The notes beneath the pieces were generated by a model. The model was not told the DNA's origin. It was given only the letters and a program-made list of their open reading frames with translations, and made no database searches. A program made the position numbers and the translations under genes. From Streptomyces caniscabiei (GTDB taxonomy: Bacteria > Actinomycetota > Actinomycetes > Streptomycetales > Streptomycetaceae): 64,000 nucleotides of DNA. How positions within the stretch are numbered: position 1 is the first letter of the stretch; each line of letters starts with the position of its first letter. Shown here one piece after another: positions 1-8,979 of this stretch. The DNA is taken from positions 186,001-250,000 of the forward strand of contig NZ_JABXWI010000009.1 of the NCBI RefSeq assembly GCF_014930365.1, given 5' to 3'.

Positions 1-146
1 GTGTCCATGGCCGGCGGGGTCGGGAGCGTTCCCTCGCCGATTCCCCGCAGCACCTCAAGGCCGCTCATCTGCCCGATGGCCTCGGCGGTCGGGCGGGGAT
101 CCTGCCAGGTGTAGGCGCGGTGCCGAGGGGTGGGGTGCGTGCTCAT
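1..146 (-). CDS. PaaI-family thioesterase, N-terminal part (runs off the left edge)
   Basis: Reading leftward from an ATG at 146, the visible 48 residues include a QMSGLEVLRG-IGEGTLPTPP stretch. This resembles the N-terminal helix and following loop of PaaI/hotdog acyl-CoA thioesterases. The catalytic hotdog core lies outside the window, so activity cannot be judged. The ATG overlaps the TGA of the upstream exporter gene as ATGA, which points to translational coupling in one minus-strand operon. Assignment rests on resemblance of a short segment only. Confidence 0.6.
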   Translation of the reverse strand, partial: MSTHPTPRHRAYTWQDPRPTAEAIGQMSGLEVLRGIGEGTLPTPPAMD

Positions 147-1777
147 GAGGCGGTGGGGGTGGTCGTGGGGGCGGGCATGCGCGTTCCGTTCTGGTGGGGG
201 CGGTTGTGTACGGAGGTCAGGGCCACGACGGCGGCGGCGAGGAAGACGGCCGCGGTGACGGCCAGGCCGGCGTGTACGCCGGAGGTGAAGGCGTCCTCGA
301 TCGCCGCGCGCACGGCGCCGGGCGGCGCGGTGGTGCCGGTCGTCCCGGAGGCGACGGCCTGCTCGACGGGTGCGCGGGCGGCGGCGGGCACGCCGTGCGC
401 GGCGAGTTGCCGGGGCAGGTCCGCGGTGACGCGGTCGGCGAGCAGTGAGCCGAGCAGCGCGGTGCCCATGACCGCGCCGACCTGCCGGGCGGTGTTGACG
501 GCGCCGGAGGCCATGCCCGCGCGTTCAGGGGCGACGCTGACCAGCGCGGCGGCTGTGCTGGGCGCGATGACCAGGCCGGATGCGGCACCGAACAGGGCGA
601 ACAGCGGCCAGACCCTGGCGTAGGGGGTGTCCGCGCCGACCGTGGTCAGACCGAGAACGGCGAGGGCGCCGAGCAACAGACCGACCGTCAGGGGTGCCTT
701 GAAGCCGGTACGCCGGATCACTCTGCCGGTGAGGAACGCCGAGACGACGTAGACGCCGAACAGGGGCAGCATGCGCCAGCTGGTGTCCAGCGCGCTCAGG
801 TGCTGGACGTTGTTGTAGAACATCACCACGAGGACGGCCACGCCGGTGAAACCGAACAGCGACACCGCGGCGATGACCATCACGGCACTGAACGAGCGCG
901 AGGCGAACAACCGGACGTCGAGCATCGGCGCCGCCACCCGCAACTCCACGGCGACGAACACCACCGCGCCGACCGCGGCCGCGACCCAGGCGGCGAGGAC
1001 GGGACCAGCGGTGTACCCGTCCTGGCCGCCCTGGATGAGGGCGTGGACGAGACTCGCGATCGTGAGGGTGCCCAGCAGGGCGCCAGCCACGTCCAGGCGG
1101 CCGTCGGGGGCCAGGGACTCCGCGGCGAACGGGACCGCGACCAGCAGCGTGATCACACCCAGGACGGTGTTCGACACGAACACCGCGTGCCAGCTGAAGC
1201 GGTCCAGCAGGAGACCGGCGAGCAGCGGGCCGACGGCCAGGCCGATGCCCGACGACGCCGCCCACACGGTGATCACCTCGGTCCGCCGCTGCGGATCGGC
1301 GAAGGCCGCGCCCAAGAGAGCCAGACTGTTGGGCAGGATGAGCGCGCCGCCGACACCGGAGACCAGCTGCGCGACGATCACCGTGGCAGTGGTGTCGGCG
1401 GTCGCGGCCAGCACGCCTCCCGCGATCATGATCACCACGCCGACGCAGAACATCCGCTTGCGGCCCAGGAGGTTGCCCAGGGTGCCGGCCGACAGCACCA
1501 GCGCGGCCACCACCAGCGTGTACGCGCTGGGGATCCAGACCAGCACGCCTGGGCCGACGTGCAGATCGGCCTGGATCGCCGACAGCGCCGAGATCGTGGC
1601 GGTGACGAGCAGGAACGTCATCATCACGCCCAGGCACATCGCCATCAGCGTCAGAAGTTCCCTGCGCCGTACGGCGGTTCCTCTGCCTGTTCCCGCCCGG
1701 TGGCCGGCCCTGCCGCCCGGCAGTCGGTCCGCAGCCGACGGAGAGGTGCCGGAGGCGGGGACATGGTCCCTGGTCAT
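143..1777 (-). CDS. MFS drug:proton antiporter, DHA2 (EmrB/QacA) type
   Basis: The 544-residue protein has about 14 hydrophobic segments after a polar N-terminus of roughly 45 residues. A G-RLGRK-like loop (here LGNLLGRKRMF) follows the second membrane segment, as in MFS exporters. Length and segment number fit the DHA2 group, which exports drugs or metabolites across the cytoplasmic membrane using the proton gradient. The ATG at 1777 is chosen because AGAAGGA sits just upstream; an open frame continues further back without a ribosome site. The gene is followed by a coupled thioesterase. Substrate is unknown; the neighbouring hydrolases, SDR and methyltransferase suggest a small hydrophobic compound, which is inference. 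Confidence 0.88.
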   Translation of the reverse strand: MTRDHVPASGTSPSAADRLPGGRAGHRAGTGRGTAVRRRELLTLMAMCLGVMMTFLLVTATISALSAIQADLHVGPGVLVWIPSAYTLVVAALVLSAGTLGNLLGRKRMFCVGVVIMIAGGVLAATADTTATVIVAQLVSGVGGALILPNSLALLGAAFADPQRRTEVITVWAASSGIGLAVGPLLAGLLLDRFSWHAVFVSNTVLGVITLLVAVPFAAESLAPDGRLDVAGALLGTLTIASLVHALIQGGQDGYTAGPVLAAWVAAAVGAVVFVAVELRVAAPMLDVRLFASRSFSAVMVIAAVSLFGFTGVAVLVVMFYNNVQHLSALDTSWRMLPLFGVYVVSAFLTGRVIRRTGFKAPLTVGLLLGALAVLGLTTVGADTPYARVWPLFALFGAASGLVIAPSTAAALVSVAPERAGMASGAVNTARQVGAVMGTALLGSLLADRVTADLPRQLAAHGVPAAARAPVEQAVASGTTGTTAPPGAVRAAIEDAFTSGVHAGLAVTAAVFLAAAVVALTSVHNRPHQNGTRMPAPTTTPTAS

Positions 1778-1933
1778 GGAGGTCCTTCTGCGTTTCGCAT
1801 GGAAGTGGGGGATCAGATGCGGGACGCACTCGTCGGAGGTGCGCTGCGGCGAGCACTGGTGACGGGTTGTCGTCCGCGTGACACCGGCCCGCCGCCGCAC
1901 CATCCGCCCGGCGTCTTCGTGCGCAGGCGGTGG

Positions 1934-2767
1934 CTATGCCTGCTGGTTCGCGATGCCGAGGTAGTCGCCCAGGTTCCGCTCGATCTCCTCGACGCCGATC
2001 TCGGCGATGAGCTTGCCGAGTTGCGGGATGCGGGCCTGGAATCCCGGCCACGTGACCGACTCCGCGAAGTCCGCCCAGGACGCTCGCAGGTCGGCCACCG
2101 GCGGCAGGGTCGAACGGTTGATCTGTGCCTTGGCGCCGAGGACGGACGTCTTGTCGAAGGACGCGATGCGCGCCGCCACGCTGCTGACGAAGTCGTCGAG
2201 TTCGGTGTCCGGGACGGCCCGGGTCACCCATCCGTACCGCTCGGCGCGCTCGGCGTCGTAGTCATGCCCGGTGAGGACCGCTTCGAGCGCGCGGTCCCGT
2301 CCCAGCAGCCTGGCCAGACGGTCGCTGCCGCCACCACCGGGCACGATGCCGATCGCGACCTCGGGCTGGCAGAAGACCGCTTCCTCACGGCTGGCGTAGC
2401 GCAAGTCGAAGGCCAGGGTGATCTCGTCCCCTCCGCCCCGCGTGCGTCCTCGGATGGAGGCGATGCTGATGAACGGGGCGTTGCTCAGGCGGGTGACGAG
2501 CTCGACCCAGGTCGGAGTCCCCTCCGCGTTGTTGAGCGCCAAGAGGTCGGGCACCTGGGCGAGATCGGCGTGGTTGTAGAAGTATCCGGGCGTGTCGCTG
2601 TCGAAGACGACTACCTGAACCTGCTCGTCCTGGCTCAACTCGTTGACGATATCGAGCAGTTGGACGACGGTGTCCGCGCCGACGACGTTCACCGGCGGAT
2701 TCGAGAAGGTGACCCTGCGGATCTTCGGCGCGACGATCTCGATCTTGAACATGCTGTGCTGGGTCAT
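1934..2767 (-). CDS. Enoyl-CoA hydratase/isomerase-family protein
   Basis: The 277-residue protein has the crotonase fold signature: a SIRGRTRGGGDEITLAFDLR region about residues 113-133 (oxyanion-hole glycines) and an IGIVPGGGGSDRLARLLG stretch about 155-172. Family members hydrate, isomerise or cleave CoA thioesters. The acidic residues of classical hydratases are not obvious around the PGGGG turn, so the exact reaction is open. The start ATG at 2767 overlaps the upstream methyltransferase stop as ATGA and has GGAG nearby. Reading further upstream gives only Arg/Pro-rich sequence in the methyltransferase's shadow frame, so the short start is preferred. Confidence 0.82.
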   Translation of the reverse strand: MTQHSMFKIEIVAPKIRRVTFSNPPVNVVGADTVVQLLDIVNELSQDEQVQVVVFDSDTPGYFYNHADLAQVPDLLALNNAEGTPTWVELVTRLSNAPFISIASIRGRTRGGGDEITLAFDLRYASREEAVFCQPEVAIGIVPGGGGSDRLARLLGRDRALEAVLTGHDYDAERAERYGWVTRAVPDTELDDFVSSVAARIASFDKTSVLGAKAQINRSTLPPVADLRASWADFAESVTWPGFQARIPQLGKLIAEIGVEEIERNLGDYLGIANQQA

Positions 2768-3384
2768 GTTGTGCTCCGGTGCTGAGGAGTTCGAGTGGGG
2801 GTGGGAAGTGGTGTTTGGGTCGGCGTCAGCGCGCGGTGCACGAACGCCGGCGGAAGGTTCGGCCATATGACCGGGCTGCGCTCCACGGTGGAGAACCGTG
2901 CGGTCAGCTCGGCGGCGAACCGACGGGCCGGGAGGGTCCAGGCCGCGTGGCAGTAGGCGAAGGTGCTGAACCGGCCGTCCGTGCGCAGTACGCCGGCCAC
3001 GGCGTCGAGGATCCGGCGCTGCCGCCCGTGCGGCATGACGGTCCACGGCAGACCGGACACGATGACGTCGACCGGGCGTGGGACGAGTGTCGCCAGGTCC
3101 TCGGCGCTGCCCTGGACCACCTCGACGGGGCTGTCATCGGCGTACCGGTCCGTGAGCCGGCGGGCGAACGCCGGGTTGAGCTCGACCGTGATCAGCCGCG
3201 CGCCCGGAGCCAGCTGCCGCAGGATCGTTCCGGTGATCGCGCCGGTGCCGGACCCGAGTTCCACCACGACGTCGGCGCGGTGAAGGTCCAGACCGGCGGT
3301 CATGACCTTGGCGAGTGTGGGGGAGCTGGGCGCGACGGCGCCGGTGAGCCGGGGGCTGCGGAGGAACTCCCGCATGATCGACAT
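2764..3384 (-). CDS. Class I SAM-dependent methyltransferase (PmtA/KsgA-like)
   Basis: The 206-residue protein carries motif I ELGSGTGAIT at residues 42-51, an acidic ribose-binding residue in VELNP about 71, and a motif II/III region with SGLPWTVM. The start MSIMREFLRSPRLTGAVAPSS and the NLPPA tail are typical of proteins annotated as phospholipid N-methyltransferase or rRNA adenine methyltransferase-like. Lipid or small-molecule methylation is likely; the acceptor is not visible. It is coupled by ATGA to the enoyl-CoA hydratase gene. Its first ~25 codons and leader reappear, degenerate, at 8980-9176. Confidence 0.82.
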   Translation of the reverse strand: MSIMREFLRSPRLTGAVAPSSPTLAKVMTAGLDLHRADVVVELGSGTGAITGTILRQLAPGARLITVELNPAFARRLTDRYADDSPVEVVQGSAEDLATLVPRPVDVIVSGLPWTVMPHGRQRRILDAVAGVLRTDGRFSTFAYCHAAWTLPARRFAAELTARFSTVERSPVIWPNLPPAFVHRALTPTQTPLPTPTRTPQHRSTT

Positions 3385-3441
3385 GTCCAGAAGCTAGAAA
3401 CCGACGGTGTCGTCGGGAGTCCTCCCGGCCGCCCGACCGTG

Positions 3442-4101
3442 TCATCCGCCAGGGCGAACCAGTCCGCTCTCGTAGGCCATGACGACGGCCTCTATCCGGT
3501 CGCGGATCTGGAGTTTGGTGAGGATGCGGGCCACGTGGGTCTTGACCGTGGTCTCGCCGAGGAACAGCTTCTCGGCGATCTCCGTGTTGTTCAGGCCGCG
3601 GGCGACCAGGGCCAGCACCTCACGCTCGCGGTCGGTCAGTATGGCGAGGCGCTTGTCGGTGAGGGGAGCGATGGCGCCCGTGACATACCGGTCGATCAGT
3701 CGTCGGGTCACCGAGGGGGCGATCATCGTGTCGCCGCGCAGCACGCCGCGCACGGCGACGAGCATCTCCGCGGCCGGTGTGTCCTTGACGAGGAAGCCGC
3801 CGGCTCCGGCACGCAGCGCCGCGTAGGCGTATTCGTCGCGGTCGCAGGCGGTGATGACCAGAACCTGTGTCTGCGGCAGTGCGGCGCGGACCTGCGCGGT
3901 GGCCGAGATGCCGTCGAGGCGCGGCAGCCGCACATCCATGAGGACCAGGTCCGGGCGCAGCGTGAGTGCCTTCGCCACGGCCGCCTCGCCGTCCCCGGCT
4001 TCGCCGACGACCGAGAGGTCCGACTGGCTGTCCACCACCATGCGCAGGCCGACCCGCATCAGCTCCTGGTCGTCACAGATCAACACACCGGCCTCCGCCA
4101 T
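3442..4101 (-). CDS. NarL/FixJ-type two-component response regulator (orphan)
   Basis: The protein has 219 residues. A receiver domain spans about 1-120 with acidic pocket DD at 10-11, phospho-acceptor D56 in LVLMDVRLP and the conserved Lys in FLVKDTPA near 106. A LuxR-type helix-turn-helix spans about 152-212 (LTDREREVLALVARGLNN, then TVKTHVARILTKL). It should bind DNA on phosphorylation. No sensor kinase lies nearby, so its partner is elsewhere or lost. GAAGGAGG lies just before the ATG at 4101. The last codons (ESGLVRPGG-stop) recur as ESRLVRPGG-stop in the relic near 9120. Confidence 0.93.
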   Translation of the reverse strand: MAEAGVLICDDQELMRVGLRMVVDSQSDLSVVGEAGDGEAAVAKALTLRPDLVLMDVRLPRLDGISATAQVRAALPQTQVLVITACDRDEYAYAALRAGAGGFLVKDTPAAEMLVAVRGVLRGDTMIAPSVTRRLIDRYVTGAIAPLTDKRLAILTDREREVLALVARGLNNTEIAEKLFLGETTVKTHVARILTKLQIRDRIEAVVMAYESGLVRPGG

Positions 4102-4307
4102 GGCGTCCCTCCTTCGTAGACCCGGTCGCCGGCGCGGGCACCGGCGTGGACGCCGTGCTCGCGCTTGAGGAGCCGGGCGGTGAGGTCCCGGCCCGGACGT
4201 CGGTCGGCACCGGTGGCGAGAACGGCGCTGGGGAAAAAGTCCATGGACAGCTCCTGGGTGATGGACGGATACGGCGCATGCAGCGGATCGGAAGGCGTGC
4301 TCGCGTC

Positions 4308-5537
4308 TCACCCGACCGGCCTGTCGCCGACCGGCCGGGACCGGGAGGCCGACCGCGGTGGCGCCGTAGGTCGGGGACGTGGGCGGCTTGAGGAGACCGG
4401 CTTCGCAGCGGCATCCCCGGGCGGGCGGCGGTCTTCGAGCGCGGCCAGCGTGACGACGGTCGCGGCGGCGATGACGGCCGCCAAGTAGGCGGGGGCCGTC
4501 GTCGTGACGGCGCATCCGAGGACCAGAGCGGACAGCGCGAGCAGCCGCGCCTTGGGCAGGTCGTCGAACAGGGTCCTGCCGTGCCACGTCTGCGCCCCGA
4601 TGAAGAGGGCGGGCCCGCCGAACAGCAGCAGGTTTGTGGTGATGCCGGCGTGATGGGCGGGATGCGCGATGACGCGTTCGTCGCCTGCGGCGGCGGCGAT
4701 CATCCCGGCGACGGAGACCATGAGGCTGTAGACGCCGCTGCGCCCCGCCCGGATCGGGTCCTCGGTCCGCTCGTAGTGGCGCACGATGTGCTCGGAGCGG
4801 CTGAAGAACAGCCAGAACAACGCGACCGTGCCGGTGAGCGCCACGCACGCGGTCAGCAGGGTCATCGGCGCGTACGGCGCCGTGCTGAGGGCGGTGCCGG
4901 TGGTCAGGATCGTCTCACCGAACGCGATGATCATGAACAGTCGGCCGCGCTCCAGCAGGTGGCCGCCGGCGAAGGTGACCTGTCGGGAGTCCAGCCTGCG
5001 GCCGGGCAGAGGATGCGCCGTCCAGGTGCCCGCCAGCTCGACCAGGGTCGCCGCGGCCCACCACGTCAGCCGCGCGCCTCCGTCGGCCGCCGCGCCGGTC
5101 AGCCAGAAGGGGGCGGCCGCGGCGAACCAGACCAGGACGCGGCGCCAATGCTCCTGCTCACGCCGGTCGAGGCCGACCGTGAGCAGCCATCCCGTCCGGC
5201 CGAGGTGAATCAGCAGGAAGGTGGCGACGAAGACCCACCCGGCGTCGCCGAAGGCACGCGGGATCGCGGCGTTCATGAACAGCCCCAGGAGCATGACCGT
5301 CAGCAGCATCCGCCGGGTTCGCGGGTCCTCGGCCGGGACGAGGGTCACCGCCCAGGTGGTGTACGCCCACGCCGCGTAGACGGCGAGGTAGAGCACGAGC
5401 GTCTGGGCGGCGCCGGTCCACGTCGGGTGCGCCAGCAGCTGATGCGACAGCCGGCCGATCGCGAAGACGAAGACCAGGTCGAAGAACAACTCCAGCGGCG
5501 TCACCTCCCGGCGCACCGGATCGCTGGTCGACTGCAC
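4308..5537 (-). CDS. Low-temperature-requirement A (LtrA) family membrane protein
   Basis: The 409-residue protein opens with VTPLELFFDLVFVFAIGRLSHQL, the hallmark N-terminus of LtrA proteins, followed by about ten hydrophobic segments and a Pro/Arg-rich cytosolic tail. A HLLERGRLFMIIAFGETIL stretch near the middle is also characteristic. The LtrA family is widespread in actinobacteria; its molecular function is unsettled. The start is a GTG at 5537 with AGGAG eight bases upstream. It lies alone between the response regulator (206 bp gap) and a hydrolase (62 bp gap), all on the same strand. Confidence 0.9.
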   Translation of the reverse strand: MQSTSDPVRREVTPLELFFDLVFVFAIGRLSHQLLAHPTWTGAAQTLVLYLAVYAAWAYTTWAVTLVPAEDPRTRRMLLTVMLLGLFMNAAIPRAFGDAGWVFVATFLLIHLGRTGWLLTVGLDRREQEHWRRVLVWFAAAAPFWLTGAAADGGARLTWWAAATLVELAGTWTAHPLPGRRLDSRQVTFAGGHLLERGRLFMIIAFGETILTTGTALSTAPYAPMTLLTACVALTGTVALFWLFFSRSEHIVRHYERTEDPIRAGRSGVYSLMVSVAGMIAAAAGDERVIAHPAHHAGITTNLLLFGGPALFIGAQTWHGRTLFDDLPKARLLALSALVLGCAVTTTAPAYLAAVIAAATVVTLAALEDRRPPGDAAAKPVSSSRPRPRPTAPPRSASRSRPVGDRPVG

Positions 5538-5599
5538 GATGTATCTCCTAGGTCGGGCAGGCGCGGGGTCTGCCCGGTCTCCGGCGTCCGGGTGAGCGG

Positions 5600-6451
5600 T
5601 CAGTCGGCGAGGAAGGCCGTCACCTGGGCGGCGAAGTCCTTGGCATGCTGGAAGAGGAAGGCGTGGCCGGCGTCGCCGTAGACCACGAGGGTGGCGTCGG
5701 TCAGGTGCTGGACGGCGGTGTAGGCGGCCAGGGCGGGGATCATCGCGTCCTTCATGCCGGTCGCGTACAGGACGGGCTGCTTGATGGACGCGAGGTCCGC
5801 CTGCACCTGGTCGAAGGGAATCGCCGCGTCCTTGGCGATCGCGGCGATCTGCCCCATGGCCGCCGCCTCGGACACGCCGGGGATGCCGGTGGCCAGCCGG
5901 GTGGCCACCCTGGCGATGTGCTCGTACCCGGCGGCGCGTCCGGTGTCCGTATCGGGGAAGAACAGAAACACCAGGTCGTCCCCGGTGACCTCGGGCTTGG
6001 TCATGGTGGCCCGAACCTTGGGGTCCGGGTCCGGAGCGCCGGGCACCGTGCCGCCGGGGTTGGCGGCCGCCACGACCAGCTTGCGGACCAGGTCGGGCTG
6101 GGTGCGGGCGATGTGCTGGGCGACGGTGCCGCCCAGGGTCCAGCCGAGCAGGTCGACCTGCGGCAGGCCGAGGGCCTCGATGAACTCGACGGTGCCGTCG
6201 GCGAGTCCCTCGACGGAGTCATGTGGTGTGCCGGTGGTGTAGCCGGTGCCGACGTTGTCGAACACGATCACGTCGTGAGCGGCGGCCAGGCGGTCCAGGA
6301 GTTCGGGGTCCCACCAGTCGAGGGTGCCCCGGACCCGGTTGAGCAGGACCAGCGGGATGCCGCCCCGCGGGCCGATGCGTCGGTAGGTGAACGTCGCGGA
6401 GGGGCCGTCCGCGGTGAGGCCCTCGGCCGCGTCTGCCAGATAGGTAGTCAT
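5600..6451 (-). CDS. Alpha/beta hydrolase with Thr in the nucleophile position
   Basis: The 283-residue alpha/beta hydrolase is related to the secreted hydrolase at 7760-8770 (shared DNVG.G..TGT, ..D.I.FI.AL.LP, YGDAGHAFLFQ elements). The nucleophile elbow reads G-W-T-L-G at 103-107, so Thr105 replaces the usual Ser. The likely catalytic His is H263 in GDAGH, with an Asp candidate in TGMKDAMIP. No signal peptide is seen. Threonine elbows usually mean altered or absent hydrolase activity. It sits 56 bp downstream of the SDR gene and is probably cotranscribed with it. Confidence 0.85.
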   Translation of the reverse strand: MTTYLADAAEGLTADGPSATFTYRRIGPRGGIPLVLLNRVRGTLDWWDPELLDRLAAAHDVIVFDNVGTGYTTGTPHDSVEGLADGTVEFIEALGLPQVDLLGWTLGGTVAQHIARTQPDLVRKLVVAAANPGGTVPGAPDPDPKVRATMTKPEVTGDDLVFLFFPDTDTGRAAGYEHIARVATRLATGIPGVSEAAAMGQIAAIAKDAAIPFDQVQADLASIKQPVLYATGMKDAMIPALAAYTAVQHLTDATLVVYGDAGHAFLFQHAKDFAAQVTAFLAD

Positions 6452-6507
6452 GACGAGCGTCGCTTTCTCGTTGCTGTGCCTCGTGGAGGGAAGTGAGCGC
6501 GCGGGTG

Positions 6508-7323
6508 TCAGACGGGCAGCCGGTTCATCTTGCGCAGCTGCTGGTCGAACACGCGGGTGGGGACGACGCGGCGCATGGTGCGGACGCGCCCGGTCATGGC
6601 ACCGGCGGTGTAGCGCACCTTGGGCTTGGCGTCGGTGGCGGCCGCGACGATCTCCTTGGCGACGACGGCGGGGTCGTCGCCGTCCTTCACCGCGCCTGCC
6701 ATGTACTCCTCGAAGAGCTGCCGCTGGCCGGCGTAGATGCCCAGGGGCTGGTCGGGGCGGACGCTGGCGGCGTCGAAGGCGGTGTTCGTCCAGGCGGGCT
6801 CGACGAGCAGGACCCGTATGCCGTATTCGCGGAGCTCGTGGTCGACGGACTCGGAGTAGCCCTCGACGGCGTGCTTGGAGGCGGCGTAGACGGCCATGTA
6901 GGGCTGCGGCATGAACCCGACGATGGAGGAGATGTTGATGATGCGTCCGCTGCGCCGGGCGCGCATGTGGGGCAGGACGGCGTTGGTCATGCGGATGACG
7001 CCGAAGACGTTGATGTCGAACAGGTACTGGGCCTGGGCGGCGGAGCACTCCTCGGCCGCGCCCGCCGAGCCGATGCCCGCGTTGTTGACCAGGACGTCGA
7101 TCCGTCCGAACCGGTCGATCACCTCTCCGACCGCGTCGGTCACCGAATCATCGCTGGTCACGTCGAGGTCGAGGAAGGTCACGCCCTTCACGGGGGTGAC
7201 GTGCGCGGTGTTACGGCTGGTGCCGACCACCTCGTAGCCCGCCGCGGCCAGCGCGAGGGCAGCCGCCTTTCCGATGCCGGAGGACGCACCCGTCACGAGG
7301 GCTACCGGACGTGTTGTTGCCAT
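6508..7323 (-). CDS. Short-chain dehydrogenase/reductase (classical SDR)
   Basis: The 271-residue protein has the Rossmann motif TGASSGIG near residue 14, the NNAG motif (LVNNAGIG) near 82, catalytic Ser in NISSIVG, and YAASK giving the Tyr-x-x-x-Lys pair. A C-terminal extension past the core suggests a lipid-like or bulky substrate. It should oxidise or reduce an alcohol/carbonyl with NAD(P). The ATG at 7323 is chosen because CAGGAG lies seven bases upstream; an earlier in-frame ATG at 7341 lacks a site. Upstream is an AT-rich leader with a box shared with the TetR gene at 9387, so TetR control is likely. Confidence 0.92.
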   Translation of the reverse strand: MATTRPVALVTGASSGIGKAAALALAAAGYEVVGTSRNTAHVTPVKGVTFLDLDVTSDDSVTDAVGEVIDRFGRIDVLVNNAGIGSAGAAEECSAAQAQYLFDINVFGVIRMTNAVLPHMRARRSGRIINISSIVGFMPQPYMAVYAASKHAVEGYSESVDHELREYGIRVLLVEPAWTNTAFDAASVRPDQPLGIYAGQRQLFEEYMAGAVKDGDDPAVVAKEIVAAATDAKPKVRYTAGAMTGRVRTMRRVVPTRVFDQQLRKMNRLPV

Positions 7324-7482
7324 TGTGTGCTCCTGACTCATGGGACTGATGTCGTCTTGCGGGGTGAGGGGATCTCGGTGTCGGACGCGGATGACGGTCG
7401 TACCGAGGTCCGTCGCTGTCGCTGCAACACCCTCAATCGGTTTCATCAATGTATCAGCTTCTAAGTCACTCGCAACATCTAA

Positions 7483-7527
7483 GCATCAATTAAACAAGTA
7501 TCCGTAGCGTTCGCGTATCCGCTACGG
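7483..7527. promoter_or_regulatory. Putative TetR operator upstream of the SDR gene
   Basis: A 38-bp block (7483-7520) begins GCATCAATTA and ends GTAGCG-TTC-GCGTATCC. It matches the block at 9310-9347 in length and in most positions. Within and beyond it, CCGTAGCG (7502-7509) and CGCTACGG (7520-7527) form a perfect inverted repeat with a 10-bp spacer. It lies in the relatively AT-rich leader of the minus-strand SDR-hydrolase run. The shared block next to the tetR-like gene argues for a common operator. Confidence 0.6.
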
Positions 7528-7759
7528 AGGGTCAGGGCGTCAACTCGTGCGGAGTGAGGCAGGCGAGGGCCGCCCGTGCCAACGGCGTGCCGCGGTGACA
7601 GCGCCCGCCGTGGGCCTGTATCGACCTGGTCGGCACCCAGTTGCACGGCGATACCCCGCCGGGTTCGGCTCCGGGCGGGGTATCGGGCGTGGGCTGCCGG
7701 TCGGCGGTCGGCGGTCGCCGTTCCTGCCGCCAGGGCGACCGTCTCGTGGCGAGGTGGTG

Positions 7760-8770
7760 TCAGCGGTCGAGGAAGGTGTTCACCTCGGTGCCGAACTTGA
7801 CGGCGTACTGATAGAGGAAGCCATGGCCGGCGTCCGGGTAGATGTGCAGTTGGGCGTTGGGGAGGTGCTTGGCCAGCAGGTGGGAGTTCTTGGCGGGCAT
7901 CAGCATGTCGCTCTCGCCGTCGGCGACCAGGACCGGCTGGAAGAGGGCCTTCAGGCGGACCAGCTTGGACTTGTCGGGGATGCCCCACTCGGACCACGCG
8001 GTGAGCTGGCGGTCGCGGGTGGCGAGGCTGGAGGGGGCGTCGTGGTCGGTGGTGCGCTGTCCGAGGCGCTGGAGGAACTCCTTCCCCGCGGCCTGGCTGG
8101 TGGCGGTGTTCTTGAAGAACAGGAAGAGGTAGTCCTCGGGGCCGGGGTTGTCCTTCAGGGTCCGCTGCAGGATGTCAGGGTCGGTCGCGCGCTGGTCGAC
8201 TCCGCCCTGGGGGCCGGTGCCGGCCAGGACGACGCGGCGGACCTGCCAGGGGCGGCGCAGGGCGACCTCCTGGGCGACCTCGCCGCCGAGGGAGAAGCCG
8301 AACACGTCGTAGCGGGGCAGCTTGAGGGCGTCGATGAAGTCGATGGCGTCCAGGGCCATCTGCTGGACGGTGCTGGCGGTGGTGCCGGTGGAACCGCCGA
8401 CGCCGACGTTGTCGACGAGGATGACTTCGCGCTTGGCGGCGATGGTGTCGATGAGCTTGGGGTCCCAGGCGTCGAGGTTGCCGCGGAAGTGCTGCAGGAA
8501 GACAAGGGGCACGCTGCCGGGGGTGGGGTGGCCGAAGCGGCGGTACTGGTAGGTGACGCCGTTGGTGGCCTCGACGCGCAGGTTGGGGGCGGTGCTGGCG
8601 CTCTCCGCGTTCTGTGTCCGGGTGGCCGAGTGCCGGGTGCCGCTGGAGCTGGGGCTCACGGCGTTGGCCATGGTCGGTGCTGTGGCCGCGACGGCCGCGA
8701 CGACCGATATGCCGGCCAGCGCCATCGCGGTCCGCCGGGAGATACGGGTTCGTCGGTTGGTTGAGGACAT
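7760..8770 (-). CDS. Tat-exported alpha/beta hydrolase
   Basis: The 336-residue protein starts with a twin-arginine signal: SRRTAMALAG with R12-R13, then a hydrophobic stretch and an Ala-x-Ala-like site near residue 37. The mature part is an alpha/beta hydrolase with G-F-S-L-G at 158-162 (nucleophile Ser160), an oxyanion-side QHFRGN motif and catalytic His in PDAGHGFLYQ. It should act folded, outside the membrane, on an ester or similar substrate. The ATG at 8770 has AAGGAA upstream. It is a paralogue of the Thr-elbow hydrolase at 5600-6451, and the two flank the SDR gene. A 436-bp leader with the shared box lies downstream, before the SDR gene. Confidence 0.88.
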   Translation of the reverse strand: MSSTNRRTRISRRTAMALAGISVVAAVAATAPTMANAVSPSSSGTRHSATRTQNAESASTAPNLRVEATNGVTYQYRRFGHPTPGSVPLVFLQHFRGNLDAWDPKLIDTIAAKREVILVDNVGVGGSTGTTASTVQQMALDAIDFIDALKLPRYDVFGFSLGGEVAQEVALRRPWQVRRVVLAGTGPQGGVDQRATDPDILQRTLKDNPGPEDYLFLFFKNTATSQAAGKEFLQRLGQRTTDHDAPSSLATRDRQLTAWSEWGIPDKSKLVRLKALFQPVLVADGESDMLMPAKNSHLLAKHLPNAQLHIYPDAGHGFLYQYAVKFGTEVNTFLDR

Positions 8771-8979
8771 GCCAATTCCTTGAGTCGGGCCGGAGGTTCC
8801 CCCGGCGCGTTGAGCCTGCTGTGCGCTCGACATGCGGATGTGCTGCTGGGGTGTGCGGGTGTGGGGCTACCGCCGACTCGGCGGCGTCGTGCGGCCGGGC
8901 CGCCCGCCGTTCGCGTCTGAAGGCCCCGATGGGTCCGCTGACCTCCCGCTCGGATGCGGACCGGAGGTCAGGGGCTGCG

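Noticed and set aside
4102..4307. A sensor kinase partner for the response regulator
   Set aside because: The 206-bp gap is too short and contains no coherent frame; the next gene is LtrA.
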